Positions 28,075 through 36,819 of a DNA stretch of 54,894 bases are shown piece after piece. Position 1 is the stretch's first letter; each line of letters begins with the position of its first letter. A program made the translations under genes and the position numbers. The notes under the pieces were generated by a model. That model saw only the letters and a list, made by a program, of their open reading frames with translations, was not told the origin of the DNA and searched no databases. The DNA comes from Ramlibacter sp. (GTDB taxonomy: Bacteria; Pseudomonadota; Gammaproteobacteria; Burkholderiales; Burkholderiaceae_C), in assembly GCF_029866045.1 (NCBI RefSeq), contig NZ_JARXAB010000132.1, positions 1 through 54,894 on the forward strand, read 5' to 3'.

Positions 28075-28824
28075 GTGTCCGCCCCTGCACCATCCTCCGC
28101 ATCGCCGGCGGCCGTGCGCCCATCGCCAACTGCCTACCCCCGAGGCGGTGGCACCCCGCACCAGCCCCCGAGGCTCCCCTCGCCGGGGCCGACATTGCGG
28201 ACCCGAATCAACCGCTGGCTGATCGCTCGCTGGGTCCAACCCCTGCTCACCGTCCTGTGCCTGCTGCCCCTGGCGTGGCTACTTTTCGCCGCCTTCACCG
28301 ACCAACTGGGCGCCAACCCGGCCGAGGCCCTGATCCGCGCCAGCGGTGATTGGGCGTTGCGTTTTCTCTGCCTGACCCTGGCGATCACGCCTTTGCGCGT
28401 CGGTCTGCAACTGCCCACGCTGGGGCGTCTGCGGCGCACCCTGGGCCTGTTCGTGGCCTTCTACGCGCTGAACCACCTGCTGGCCTATTCCTGGTTCGAC
28501 ATGGGTTTTGAGTTGGACGACATCGCCAGTGACATCGCCAAGCGCCCCTTCATCCTGGTCGGCATGGTGGCCTTTGGCCTGCTGCTGCCCTTGGCGGCCA
28601 CGTCGTTAAACCGGGCAGTGAAGGCGCTGGGAGCGGTGCGCTGGCGCATCCTGCACAAGGCGGTATTCGGCATTGCGGTGCTGGCCCTGCTGCACTTTTA
28701 CTGGATGCGTTCGGCCAAGAACGATGTGGCCGAGGTGGTGGTCTATGCCCTGGTGCTGGGCTTTTTGGTGGGCTGGCGGGTTCGCCATGCCTGGCAGGAC
28801 CAGCGAGAAGGCGTGATCAACTGA
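28075..28824 (+). CDS. msrQ: Protein-methionine-sulfoxide reductase heme-binding subunit MsrQ
   Basis: The 249-residue inner-membrane protein supplies electrons to MsrP. It has about six membrane helices, conserved histidines in YALNHLLAYSWFD, RILHKAVFG and LLHFYW (heme ligands by family), and RRTLGLFVAFYA. The GTG at 28075 follows the msrP stop and gives a Pro/Ser-rich N-terminal segment of about 40 residues before RTRINRWL, where the family normally starts; there is no ATG in between, so the true start is uncertain. Confidence 0.9.
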   Translation: MSAPAPSSASPAAVRPSPTAYPRGGGTPHQPPRLPSPGPTLRTRINRWLIARWVQPLLTVLCLLPLAWLLFAAFTDQLGANPAEALIRASGDWALRFLCLTLAITPLRVGLQLPTLGRLRRTLGLFVAFYALNHLLAYSWFDMGFELDDIASDIAKRPFILVGMVAFGLLLPLAATSLNRAVKALGAVRWRILHKAVFGIAVLALLHFYWMRSAKNDVAEVVVYALVLGFLVGWRVRHAWQDQREGVIN

Positions 28825-28872
28825 GTTGGCAACGCTGACCCGGTGGCGGGTTGGGCAAGCGCCTCCAGACCC

Positions 28873-28890
28873 TGCGTACGGTGGTACGCA
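28873..28890. terminator. Hairpin between convergent msrQ and lysA
   Basis: TGCGTAC (28873-28879) and GTACGCA (28884-28890) form a perfect 7-bp stem with a GGTG loop between the two convergent stops. It lacks a clear T-tract in either direction, so bidirectional termination is only plausible. Confidence 0.45.
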
Positions 28891-28905
28891 AGTCAGTCGG
28901 CCTTC

Positions 28906-30195
28906 TCAGCCCACCAGCCGCTCGCCCCGCATCTGGTCTTCCACCGTCTCGCGTTCCCGAATGAGGTGCGCCTGCTCGCCGTCGACCAGCACCTCGGCCG
29001 GGCGGCCACGGGTGTTGTAGTTGCTGGCCATGCTCATGCAGTAGGCGCCAGCTGAGAGAACCGCCATCAGGTCGCCGGGCTGCACCGCCAGGGCGCGGTC
29101 GCGGCCGAGCCAATCTCCGCTCTCGCAGACCGGACCGACCACGTCATAGACGGTGGTGTCCGCACCCTCGCGCTCGGTGAGCGGGACGATGGCGTGGAAG
29201 GCTTCGTACATGGCCGGCCGCGGCAGGTCGTTCATTGCTGCGTCGACGATGCAGAAGTTCTTTTGGTCCCCAGGCTTGAGGTACTGCACCTCGGTGATGC
29301 ACAGGCCGGCATTGCCCACCAAGGAGCGGCCGGGCTCCACCATGAGGTGGCGGTCGCCGAAGCCGCGCGCGTCGAGCTTGGCCAAGAGCTGCTGCCACAG
29401 CGCGTCGGCCTCGGGCGGCGTGTCGCCCTTGTAGTTGATGCCCAGGCCACCACCGAAGTCGATGTGGGCCAGACGCGTGACCTGGGCCTCGATGGCCTCG
29501 ACGAGCTCGAGCACACGGTCCATTGCATCCAGGTAGGGGCCGGTCTCGGTGATCTGCGAGCCGATGTGGCAGTCGATGCCGACCACCTTCAGCCCGGGCA
29601 AGCTGGCCGCGCGCCGGTAGGCCGCCAGAGTGCGCTCGTGCGCCACGCCAAACTTGTTGCCCTTGAGGCCGGTGGAGATATAGGGGTGTGTCTTGGCGTC
29701 GACGTTGGGGTTGACGCGGATGCTCACGGGTGCGCGCAGGCCCATGCTCTGGGCGACTTCACTCAATACCTCGAGTTCGGGCTCGCTCTCGACGTTGAAG
29801 CAGCCGATGCCTGCTTGCAGCGCCTGGCGCATCTCGGCGCGGGTTTTGCCCACGCCCGAAAAGATGATCTTGGCCGGCTCGGCCCCTGCGGTGAGCGCAC
29901 GCGTGAGTTCGCCGCCGGAGACGATGTCGAAGCCGCAGCCCGCGCTGGCGAAGACTTGCAGCACCGCGAGGGACGAGTTGGCCTTCATCGCGTAATGGAT
30001 GGTGGACTGGCGGCCGGCAAAGCCGCGCTGATAGGCCGCCAGGGCCGAGCGCATCCCGGCCTTGGAATAAACGAAGAGCGGCGTGCCATGGACCTTTGCC
30101 AGGTCGGACAGGCGGCATCCCTCCAGCCACAGTTCAGAGCCGCGGCGGGCCAACTGGGGCGAGCCGGGCAGGGAGGAGACGGAGGGCTGGGTCAT
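28906..30195 (-). CDS. lysA: Diaminopimelate decarboxylase
   Basis: The 429-residue PLP enzyme makes lysine from meso-diaminopimelate. Its fold type III barrel carries the PLP lysine Lys71 in HYAMKANSS, the glycine-rich FGGGLG that binds phosphate, and the substrate and PLP-contact CESGDWL in the C-terminal domain. The length fits the family. The start ATG at 30195 overlaps the lptM stop by 4 bp, which is a common arrangement in betaproteobacteria. Confidence 0.96.
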   Translation of the reverse strand: MTQPSVSSLPGSPQLARRGSELWLEGCRLSDLAKVHGTPLFVYSKAGMRSALAAYQRGFAGRQSTIHYAMKANSSLAVLQVFASAGCGFDIVSGGELTRALTAGAEPAKIIFSGVGKTRAEMRQALQAGIGCFNVESEPELEVLSEVAQSMGLRAPVSIRVNPNVDAKTHPYISTGLKGNKFGVAHERTLAAYRRAASLPGLKVVGIDCHIGSQITETGPYLDAMDRVLELVEAIEAQVTRLAHIDFGGGLGINYKGDTPPEADALWQQLLAKLDARGFGDRHLMVEPGRSLVGNAGLCITEVQYLKPGDQKNFCIVDAAMNDLPRPAMYEAFHAIVPLTEREGADTTVYDVVGPVCESGDWLGRDRALAVQPGDLMAVLSAGAYCMSMASNYNTRGRPAEVLVDGEQAHLIRERETVEDQMRGERLVG

Positions 30196-30434
30196 GGCTG
30201 GCGGAGGGGCAAGGCGGGGGCTGCAGCAGGTGCGGGACGAGCGGCTGGCGAGGCGGTCGACGCGGAGGCCGGCGCAGAGGCAAGCCCCTTGGGCGCGGAC
30301 GCCGGTCCCCGTGGCAGGACCTGGGGCTTGGCGGACGGCAGCACGAGGTCTCCCTTCTGGCCGCAGGCAGATAGGCTGGTGAGTGCAGCCACGCAGAGGG
30401 CGAGGCCTAGAATCGTCTTCGTCTTGCGGAACAT
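30192..30434 (-). CDS. lptM: LPS translocon maturation chaperone LptM (YifL-type lipoprotein)
   Basis: The 80-residue protein has a short lipoprotein signal peptide ending in the lipobox LSAC, then GQKGDLVLP, the signature of YifL/LptM, and a Pro/Ala-rich tail. LptM binds the outer-membrane LptDE complex and aids LptD disulfide formation. The open frame extends upstream, but the signal peptide fixes ATG 30434. It lies directly upstream of lysA (4-bp overlap) and only 12 bp from the divergent cyaY. Confidence 0.88.
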   Translation of the reverse strand: MFRKTKTILGLALCVAALTSLSACGQKGDLVLPSAKPQVLPRGPASAPKGLASAPASASTASPAARPAPAAAPALPLRQP

Positions 30435-30446
30435 CGAAGAATTGTA

Positions 30447-30776
30447 ATGACCGACCTGGAGTACCTGGACCATGCCGAGGCCTTGCTGGGCCGGGTTGAA
30501 GCTTGCTGTGACCGATTCAACGACGAGACCGACGCCGACATCGACAACCAGCGGGTCGGCGGGATGGTCACGCTCACGTTTGCCAATCGCAGCCAGATCA
30601 TCGTGAACTTGCAAAAGCCGCTGCAGGAGGTCTGGATGGCCGCCCGCGCTGGCGGCTACCACTACAAGTTCGACGGTGCCTGCTGGATGGACACCAAGGG
30701 CCACGGTGAGTTCTTCGGCCACCTTAGCCGCTGCGCCAGCGAGCAGGCGGGGACGGCGCTGGATTTCAGCGCCTGA
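30447..30776 (+). CDS. cyaY: Iron donor protein CyaY (frataxin homologue)
   Basis: The 109-residue protein has the acidic first helix ([22 protein letters not shown]) and the central sheet with [17 protein letters not shown] and [19 protein letters not shown], ending in a helix. This is the frataxin/CyaY fold, which regulates iron delivery to the Isc Fe-S assembly machinery. The acidic residues of helix 1 bind iron. The short 12-bp gap to the divergent lptM means its promoter lies inside lptM; a TAGAAT hexamer at 30410-30415 is a candidate -10. Confidence 0.93.
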   Translation: MTDLEYLDHAEALLGRVEACCDRFNDETDADIDNQRVGGMVTLTFANRSQIIVNLQKPLQEVWMAARAGGYHYKFDGACWMDTKGHGEFFGHLSRCASEQAGTALDFSA

Positions 30777-30801
30777 GGGCGGATCTACCCGCCCGTTCGT
30801 T
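30777..30801 (+). terminator. Hairpin after cyaY
   Basis: GGGCGG (30777-30782) pairs with CCGCCC (30789-30794) just after the cyaY stop and is followed by GTTCGTTT, a weak T-rich run. It is a plausible terminator between cyaY and the convergent catabolic operon. Confidence 0.45.
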
Positions 30802-30813
30802 TCGGCATCCGTC

Positions 30814-32025
30814 TCACCCGCCTGCCTGGCGCCGTAGCGCCTCGCGCCCGTGCGGATCCGCCAGATCCGCGATGAGCGCGCCACGCTCCTGGAGGGTGGT
30901 GCCACGCAGGTCCGCCACCCCATGCTCCGTGACGATCAGGTCGACGTCGGTTGCTGTCGAGGTGACATGTCCGCAGCGCGGCACAATTCGGCTCGTTCCC
31001 TTTCCCGTGACGGAGACCAGCGCCGCGATCGCCAGGCCGCCGGCGCTGGCCCGTGCGGCGCGGAAATAGTCCGTCTGGCCACCCACCGTGCCCACGTAGC
31101 GATCGCCCAGGAGCTCGGCGTTCAACTGCCCGGCCAAGTCGGCCTCTATCGCTGAATTGATGGCCATCCGGGGTGATCCCGGGACGGGGACCACCAGTTC
31201 CGCCGGCGTGGCAAAGCCCAGCAGACCGTCGACAGACAGAGACTCGTACAAGCGCTGGCTGCCCACAGCCAGCGAGGCCAGGCAGGTGTCTGGCCTCGTG
31301 GTGTCGAGGGCGCCGCTGTCGGCGAGGTCGAGCAGCCAGTCGCCGGCCATGCCCGAGCGGATCTTCAGGCCCTTGTGCCCCCGGAGTGCCTCGGCAATGG
31401 CCGCGGCCAGTCCGCCGATGCCCAGTTGCAGTGTCGCGCCGTCGGGCACCAGGCCGGCGACCCGGCGGGCGACCGCCCGCTGCGCCTCGCTGGGGGCCTC
31501 GGCCGCCGGTTCCGGCAAGGGGGTGTCGCTCTCGTGGGCTACCACCACCCGGCTGTGGTGCAGGCGGCCGCGGCCGCGCGTCTTCGGGACCCTGATATTG
31601 ACTTCGACGATCACCTGCCGGGCCACCTGCGCCGCCTCCCAGACATAGTCGAGCGTGCAACCCAGGCTGTGGAAGCCGTCCGCGTCTGGCGGAGACACTT
31701 GCAGCAGCACCACGTCGACCGGCATCTGGCGCGATGCGATCTGGGCCGACAGCTGGGACAGCGAAGTGGGTACCACGCGCGCGCGCTCGCGGGCCACCGC
31801 CTTACCCAAGGTGCCCAGGCCGCAGTAAGTGGTGAGCCGCAGGCCCTGGGGCAGGTCACCCGCCCAGGCCGGGTTCAACGACAGGCCGCAGTACACCTGC
31901 AGCGGATCGAGCTGCGGGGCGAGCGCGAAGAGCTCTGACACCAGGCCCAGGGGCTCGCTGCAGGCCTGGCCAACGACGATTCGGTCGCCGGTGCGCAGGC
32001 ATTGCGCCAGCGGGAGCGGAGGCAT
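30814..32025 (-). CDS. Acetyl-CoA hydrolase/transferase family protein
   Basis: The 403-residue protein resembles class I-type CoA-transferases of the 4-hydroxybutyrate CoA-transferase group. It has LQLGIGGLAAAIAEAL in the middle, INSAIEADLAGQLNAEL, in which the glutamate would form the acyl-enzyme thioester intermediate, and VTEHGVADLRGTT near the C-terminus. It would move CoA between acids or hydrolyse an acyl-CoA. I chose ATG 32025, which overlaps the stop of the preceding (interrupted) gene as TGATG; the frame extends upstream but no motif lies there. It is the last gene of operon A. Confidence 0.8.
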   Translation of the reverse strand: MPPLPLAQCLRTGDRIVVGQACSEPLGLVSELFALAPQLDPLQVYCGLSLNPAWAGDLPQGLRLTTYCGLGTLGKAVARERARVVPTSLSQLSAQIASRQMPVDVVLLQVSPPDADGFHSLGCTLDYVWEAAQVARQVIVEVNIRVPKTRGRGRLHHSRVVVAHESDTPLPEPAAEAPSEAQRAVARRVAGLVPDGATLQLGIGGLAAAIAEALRGHKGLKIRSGMAGDWLLDLADSGALDTTRPDTCLASLAVGSQRLYESLSVDGLLGFATPAELVVPVPGSPRMAINSAIEADLAGQLNAELLGDRYVGTVGGQTDYFRAARASAGGLAIAALVSVTGKGTSRIVPRCGHVTSTATDVDLIVTEHGVADLRGTTLQERGALIADLADPHGREALRRQAGG

Positions 32026-33167
32026 CAGGTGGCGGCGGGCGATCCGGAGGCCGCCTGCATCTGCAGGTGCTGCGGCAGCTTGCCTGCGATCGTAAGCGTC
32101 ATGCTGCCCGTGCCCTCGCTGGCGTGGCCGTCGAGGTCGGCAGACAGGGCCACCGGCTGGATACGGTGCCAGTGCTCTTTGTGCGTGCTGTCGGGGAGCA
32201 CGACCTTGGAGGGGTGCGACACATCCCAGACGTCTGACTCCAGGTGGTTCTCCCCGCGCCACACGCCCAGCCCCTTGCCGTCGTCGTAGCCGCCGCTGTA
32301 GCCCAGGCCCTGCATGGCGATGGAGGCGCCTCGCGCCAGCACACCAATGCGCATGGACTGGCCGCCCTCGAAGCTCACATCGACCTGCGCCTGCCGGAAG
32401 CGGCGTGTACCTTCATGCAATTGCACGCTCAGCGCGATTCGGGTGGCGTGCATTGAGGCCTGCGTGCGACGGTCGGTGACGACACCGGTGGTGTAGGGCG
32501 TATCGTCGCCGCGTCCCGAGAACAGCAGCGAGCCGCTGTGGGTGTCGGTGGAGAAGAACAGGAAGGACATGACATGCCCCTTTTCGGCGAGCGTCACCTT
32601 GGGGCCGGTCACTGGCTCGGGCACGCCCATTCCGCGGCGCACGCCCCAGGAGTGGTCTCGGCAGGCTCACCAGCGGTCGATCTCGATGCGCTGGCCGCCG
32701 GCCTCCAGCCAGCCGCTGGCAACCCCGATCTGGTCGAAGCGGCGGTAGTCCTCGACGGTGCGACTTTGCAGGCGGCTGTAGTGCGGGTGCTCCTCATGGG
32801 CCGGCTCCACGCAGTCCCAGCGCAGTTGCCCGTGCAGCGGGTGCTCGCCCGGTGCGATGTCGATCTGGAAGGACTTGAGCGGCTCCACCGGCTGCACGCG
32901 CAGCGGACCGCACACGGTCTCGACGCTGCCATTGAGCGAGCGCGACACGCGTACGTTGTACTGCTTGCCGCCTACGATCATCACCGCCCCTCCGTCCAGG
33001 ACATTCATGTTGCGGTAGGCGCCCATCGTGACCTGGATGGCCACGCGGCCGTCGGGCGAGTAGATGGCGAACCAGTAGCGGTCGAACCAGCGCGGGTCAC
33101 TGGTCCAGACATGGTCGAATGTGGTGGGCAGCTGGTGCCAAAGGGTGTCGTCGAGAGGTGTGAGCAT
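32025..33167 (-). pseudogene. Two-part beta-rich (tocopherol-cyclase/hydroxyneurosporene-synthase-like) protein, interrupted by in-frame TGA
   Basis: A single reading frame of 380 codons is broken once, at codon 167 (complement of 32667-32669). Residues 1-166 (MLTPLDDTLWHQLPTTFDH onward) end IEIDRW; after TGA the same frame continues ACRDHSWGVRRGMGVPEP and runs to a stop at 32025. The RDHSWG motif is characteristic of lipocalin-like two-half proteins in acyl-CoA gene clusters, and there a tryptophan or glycine usually precedes the ACRDHSWG part, so one TGG to TGA change would explain it. As written, only a truncated product of 166 residues and an unsupported 3' part would result. The start at 33167 lies 9 bp after the upstream gene, and the 3' end overlaps the next start, so the gene is embedded in the operon. 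The function is unknown. Confidence 0.8.
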
Positions 33168-33176
33168 GGGCTGTGT

Positions 33177-33632
33177 TTAATGCGAAGAGGGGGTGCTGGG
33201 CGCGGTCGGCACATAGCGCATCGGCACGCGCGAGGCTCGCTCGGTCATGTGCTGCACGATGGCACGATGCTGTTCGGGCGCGAGGCCCTCGCTGCAGACC
33301 GCCTCGGCGAGCAGTTCGCGCAGGCGCCCGTTGGTTTCGTCCAGAGCGGCGTTGTCGACCGGGTCGGGCTCGGCCTCCGCCAGGCAGGCCGCCACACGGT
33401 CGGCAAGGCCGCTGGCCAGCGAAGGCTGCAGCGCCGCCAGCAGCCGCGCAGTCGCATGGTTGTCCTCGCGAATGAAACCTGGCAACGCAGGCAGGGCGCC
33501 GGTGAGCATGCGCAGGTTGGCCACCAGCCCGTCGAGCATGGTGCGCGCAAACGGGTCGGCGACGCAGGGCGCCACCAAGGTCTCGAGGATGCGACAGGTG
33601 CCAAGCAGCTGGTCTTCGACGCTGGGTTTCAT
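33177..33632 (-). CDS. Unknown alpha-helical protein in catabolic operon
   Basis: The 151-residue protein is predicted to be largely helical, opening MKPSVEDQLLGTCRILETLV, with a central acidic stretch AEAEPDPVDNAALDETNGRLRELLAEA. There is no signal peptide, no cysteine cluster and no motif I recognise. It lies 34 bp after the phosphotransferase gene and 9 bp before the interrupted gene in the same direction, so it may work with one of those proteins. The codon pattern and GC content match the neighbours, supporting it as real. Confidence 0.6.
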   Translation of the reverse strand: MKPSVEDQLLGTCRILETLVAPCVADPFARTMLDGLVANLRMLTGALPALPGFIREDNHATARLLAALQPSLASGLADRVAACLAEAEPDPVDNAALDETNGRLRELLAEAVCSEGLAPEQHRAIVQHMTERASRVPMRYVPTAPSTPSSH

Positions 33633-33666
33633 GGGGTCTTGCTTTGCGCAGTTACTCGCGAAACGC

Positions 33667-34719
33667 TCACGATGCGGCCTCCATCATCTGGAACATCGGG
33701 CGGTACAGCCACGACGGTGTCTGGAACACGCGGTTGTAGCGGCCGTCCACAAACTCGGCGACGGCAGTCAACTGGATCACTGCCAGCTTCCAGCACGAAA
33801 ACACGTTCCACCACAGGAGGTCGGCCTCGCGGACGCTGTGTCCTGTCAACTCGCGATAGGCCTCTACGATCTGCTGGCGCTCCCAGTGTCCTGGGATTTG
33901 GTGCTCACGCCTGCGCACCGGGTTGGTGACCCAGCCCAGGTCGTCGAGCGGGTCGCCTATTTGCGCCGTTTCCCAATCCAGCTTGGCCGTGATGTGGCCA
34001 TCCTCGACGAGGGCGTTGCCGGGCTTGAAGTCGCCGTGTACCAAGACGATCGACTCCGCCTGCGGCGCGAGGCGCCGCAGCCAGGCCAAAACGTAGTCGA
34101 GCTCGGGGTGCGGCTCGAGCTGGGCCTTCCGGTATTCGCCTTCCCAGTGCGCCAGCGCGGCCAGGGAGGGGCGTCCTGCGGGCAGGCCCAAGCGCTGATC
34201 TAGGCCATGTGCCTCCCAATCGACGGCATGGATACTCGCCATTAACCCAATGAACGCTCGGGCCAGCGTCATACGGGATTCGAGCGGCTGCGAGCCGTTG
34301 AGGATCATGTAGTCGCACTGCCCGGGCATGCGCTCCATCACCACCGTCGGCGCGCCCAACCAGCGCCCGTCCTCGTCAATCCAAAACACCCGGGGCGCAG
34401 GGACCGCGGTGCCTGCCAGCGCTTCGAGCACCGCAAACTCCCGCGTGCGCTCGGTGTGCAGCAGGGTACCGGCCGCGTCGCGCATCAGCATCATTCGATG
34501 GCTGTGCGTGCCGGCGTCATCGGTCCAGGTGACGTCCAGTGACCAGTTCTCGCGCGAGAGTCCGCCGGCTCTGCGCACCAATCCCTCCACCGCAATGTCC
34601 CGCGCGGACGGAATGGACTGGCGGATCAGGCCCGTCAAGCCGCGGGTGACACCGGTGGCAGGGTCTTCGGTGACGGCGGTGGCAGGGGTGGTGCGGGCCA
34701 TGGCGACGGCTTCAGTCAT
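33667..34719 (-). CDS. APH-type phosphotransferase family protein
   Basis: The 350-residue protein has the aminoglycoside-phosphotransferase/choline-kinase fold with the catalytic loop VHGDFKPGN and the metal-binding aspartate in AKLDWETAQIGDP. An N-terminal lobe with a GGLSRENWSLDV nucleotide-binding segment precedes. It belongs to the branch found next to acyl-CoA dehydrogenases (ACAD10/11 N-terminal-like), where hydroxyacyl-CoA phosphorylation has been proposed in animals. That role here is inference from context. It lies 3 bp after the dehydrogenase gene. Confidence 0.85.
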   Translation of the reverse strand: MTEAVAMARTTPATAVTEDPATGVTRGLTGLIRQSIPSARDIAVEGLVRRAGGLSRENWSLDVTWTDDAGTHSHRMMLMRDAAGTLLHTERTREFAVLEALAGTAVPAPRVFWIDEDGRWLGAPTVVMERMPGQCDYMILNGSQPLESRMTLARAFIGLMASIHAVDWEAHGLDQRLGLPAGRPSLAALAHWEGEYRKAQLEPHPELDYVLAWLRRLAPQAESIVLVHGDFKPGNALVEDGHITAKLDWETAQIGDPLDDLGWVTNPVRRREHQIPGHWERQQIVEAYRELTGHSVREADLLWWNVFSCWKLAVIQLTAVAEFVDGRYNRVFQTPSWLYRPMFQMMEAAS

Positions 34720-34722
34720 GCA

Positions 34723-35784
34723 TCAATTTCCGTGGAGGGCGCCAGCCCCGGCGAAGGGCTGGCCCATGACGCGCTCGTAGCGCGCGATAAAGGCCGGCCA
34801 CACCTGCGGGTTGACCAGTCGGGCGGGTCGCTCGCCGCGGGCGAAGGCCAGGATCTGGTCGGCAGACATGGCCGCCATCTGGCGGCGCGCGCCAGCGGAG
34901 ACGCCCGCTGTATGGGTGGTGGCCAGGACCTGGTCCAGGCGCAAAAGCGGATGGTCGGCCGGCGGCGGTTCTACCGCCCAGACGTCTAGGCCCGCGCCAG
35001 CCAGGTGGCCGCTGACCAGCGCGTCGTACAAGGCCACCTCGTCGTGGATACCGCCACGCGCGGTGGTGATGAACAGCGCGCCCGGCTTCATCGCGGCGAA
35101 GGCCGAGCGACCGAGCAGTCCTTCCGTCTCCGGCGTCAACGGGCAGTGCAGCGAGATCACATTTGCGTCTTGCAGCAACTGCTGGAGGGTCACGGATTGG
35201 GCACCGCGATGCGTGATCTCTTCGGGGCTTAGGTAGGGGTCGGTGGCCAGCACCCTCATGCCGAGCGCCCGTCCCAAGGCAGCCACACGCGTCCCTGCAT
35301 GGCCGATACCGACCAGGCCCAGTACCGCGCCCTGGAGGTCGCTGCCCATGGCCTGTTGCCGGGTGAAGCGCTCGCCGCGGCGCAGGCGTCGGTCGGATTC
35401 GGCAATTCGCTTGGACAGTCCCAGCAGCAGGCCGATGGTGTGCTCGGCGACGGCCGCAGCGTTACTGCCGGCCTGGTTCATCACGCAGACGCCGGCGGCG
35501 GTGCAGGCCGCCACGTCCACCGTGTCGTAGCCGGCACCGTACGCGGATACTGCCAACAGCTGCGGGCTACGTTCGAGCAGCGCCTGTCCTGCCAGCCAGT
35601 GCGCCGGCAAATCGTCGCGGGCGGAAGCGATGTGATAGACGTGAGCTTCGTGAAAGGCCGCCCAGGTCCGAGCCTCGTCGCCATGCACCGGGTGAACCTG
35701 CAATGCCACGCCTGCCGCTGCGCCCACCCGGGAGTCGAAGGTGTGGGCGTCGAGCGGCGTGTCCAGGCGCAGCACGCGCATCAT
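34723..35784 (-). CDS. D-2-hydroxyacid dehydrogenase family protein
   Basis: The 353-residue protein has the NAD-binding glycine motif GIGHAG, the catalytic arginine in TARGGIHDE, and the histidine in ATTHTAGVS, with a glutamate in VEPPPADHPLL, matching the D-2-hydroxyacid dehydrogenase (SerA/GyaR-like) family. It would interconvert a 2-oxo acid and a D-2-hydroxy acid. The start overlaps the upstream Bug receptor stop by 4 bp. The substrate is unknown. Confidence 0.88.
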   Translation of the reverse strand: MMRVLRLDTPLDAHTFDSRVGAAAGVALQVHPVHGDEARTWAAFHEAHVYHIASARDDLPAHWLAGQALLERSPQLLAVSAYGAGYDTVDVAACTAAGVCVMNQAGSNAAAVAEHTIGLLLGLSKRIAESDRRLRRGERFTRQQAMGSDLQGAVLGLVGIGHAGTRVAALGRALGMRVLATDPYLSPEEITHRGAQSVTLQQLLQDANVISLHCPLTPETEGLLGRSAFAAMKPGALFITTARGGIHDEVALYDALVSGHLAGAGLDVWAVEPPPADHPLLRLDQVLATTHTAGVSAGARRQMAAMSADQILAFARGERPARLVNPQVWPAFIARYERVMGQPFAGAGALHGN

Positions 35785-36767
35785 TCAGCCTTCATCCCGG
35801 TGGTGCGGACCAGGTCACCCCAGCGCCTGCGTTCGCGGGCGGCGAAGGCCGCGGTCTCTTGTGGTGTCGAAGTGGTCAGGCGCGCGCCGACTTCGAGGAA
35901 GCGTTTTTGTAGCGCCGGGTTGGCGGCCACATCGGCCATGGTCCGCGAGAGCTTGTCCAGCACCGCTTGCGGGGTGCCCGGCGGTGCCACGATCGCGCCC
36001 CAGGAAGTCATGACGAAATCGGGCATGCCGGCTTCTGCCATCGTCGGTACGTCTGGCAGGGTCGGCCAGCGCTCGGGGCAGGTCACCGCCAGGCCGCGTA
36101 CCTGGCCGTTGGCCAGGAAGGCCGCGTAGCTGGCCATGTTGTCGATCGCCACGTCGATGTTGCCCGCCAACAGCAGCGACACCGTCTGCGGGCCGCCACG
36201 GGTGGGGATATGGGTGGAGCGGACGCCCGTGCGCTGCTGGAACAGCTCGCCCGCGAGGTGAGGCGTGGTGCCCACGCCAGATGAGCCGTAGCTGATGCCC
36301 TGTGGCCGGGCCTTGGCCCAAGCGATGAATTCAGTGAGGGTCTTGGACGGGTTGTACTGCGCCGGCACCATCACCACGTTGCAGTTGGCCCAGAAAGTGG
36401 ACACATAACCAAGGGACTCGGGGTCATAGCCCAGGCGCGGGTACAGAAACTGGTTGATCGACAATGTGCCGATGGTGGCCGACATCAGCGTACTGCCATC
36501 CGGCGCCGACTTGGCGCCGGACTCCATGCCGATATTGCCGCCGGCGCCGGTACGGTTTTCCACGACGAAGTTCTGGCCCAGGCGCTTTTGCAATTCGTCG
36601 GCCATGATGCGCGCCAGCGTGTCCGACGCCCCGCCAGCGGGAAAGGGATTGATGATCTTGACCGGCTTGTCGGGCCAGTTCCCCGACTGCGCCTGAGCCT
36701 GAGGCAGGGCGAGCAGGAGCAGCGACAGCAGGGTGCTGCCCAGGCGGGCGGCGGTGGCGAGCTTCAT
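35781..36767 (-). CDS. Bug-family tripartite tricarboxylate transporter substrate-binding protein 1
   Basis: The 328-residue protein has a signal peptide (SLLLLALPQAQAQS) and the Bug signature: WPDKPVKIINPFPAGGASDTLAR near the N-terminus, NRTGAGGNIG, and the helical stretch around LSRTMADVAANPALQKRF. These periplasmic receptors bind organic acids for TctA/TctB permeases or act in sensing. No TctA/TctB genes are nearby. It lies between the ThDP enzyme and the hydroxyacid dehydrogenase in operon A, overlapping the latter by 4 bp. Confidence 0.9.
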   Translation of the reverse strand: MKLATAARLGSTLLSLLLLALPQAQAQSGNWPDKPVKIINPFPAGGASDTLARIMADELQKRLGQNFVVENRTGAGGNIGMESGAKSAPDGSTLMSATIGTLSINQFLYPRLGYDPESLGYVSTFWANCNVVMVPAQYNPSKTLTEFIAWAKARPQGISYGSSGVGTTPHLAGELFQQRTGVRSTHIPTRGGPQTVSLLLAGNIDVAIDNMASYAAFLANGQVRGLAVTCPERWPTLPDVPTMAEAGMPDFVMTSWGAIVAPPGTPQAVLDKLSRTMADVAANPALQKRFLEVGARLTTSTPQETAAFAARERRRWGDLVRTTGMKAE

Positions 36768-36819
36768 GGAGATCCTTTCCGTTTAAGGGGGGCGATGGGA
36801 GACTCGTCAAACTCGGTTG

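Noticed and set aside
32667-32669. TGA read as selenocysteine
   Set aside because: The place calls for tryptophan or glycine by the RDHSWG family pattern, and no selenium pathway signal is visible; a simple mutation or error explains it better.
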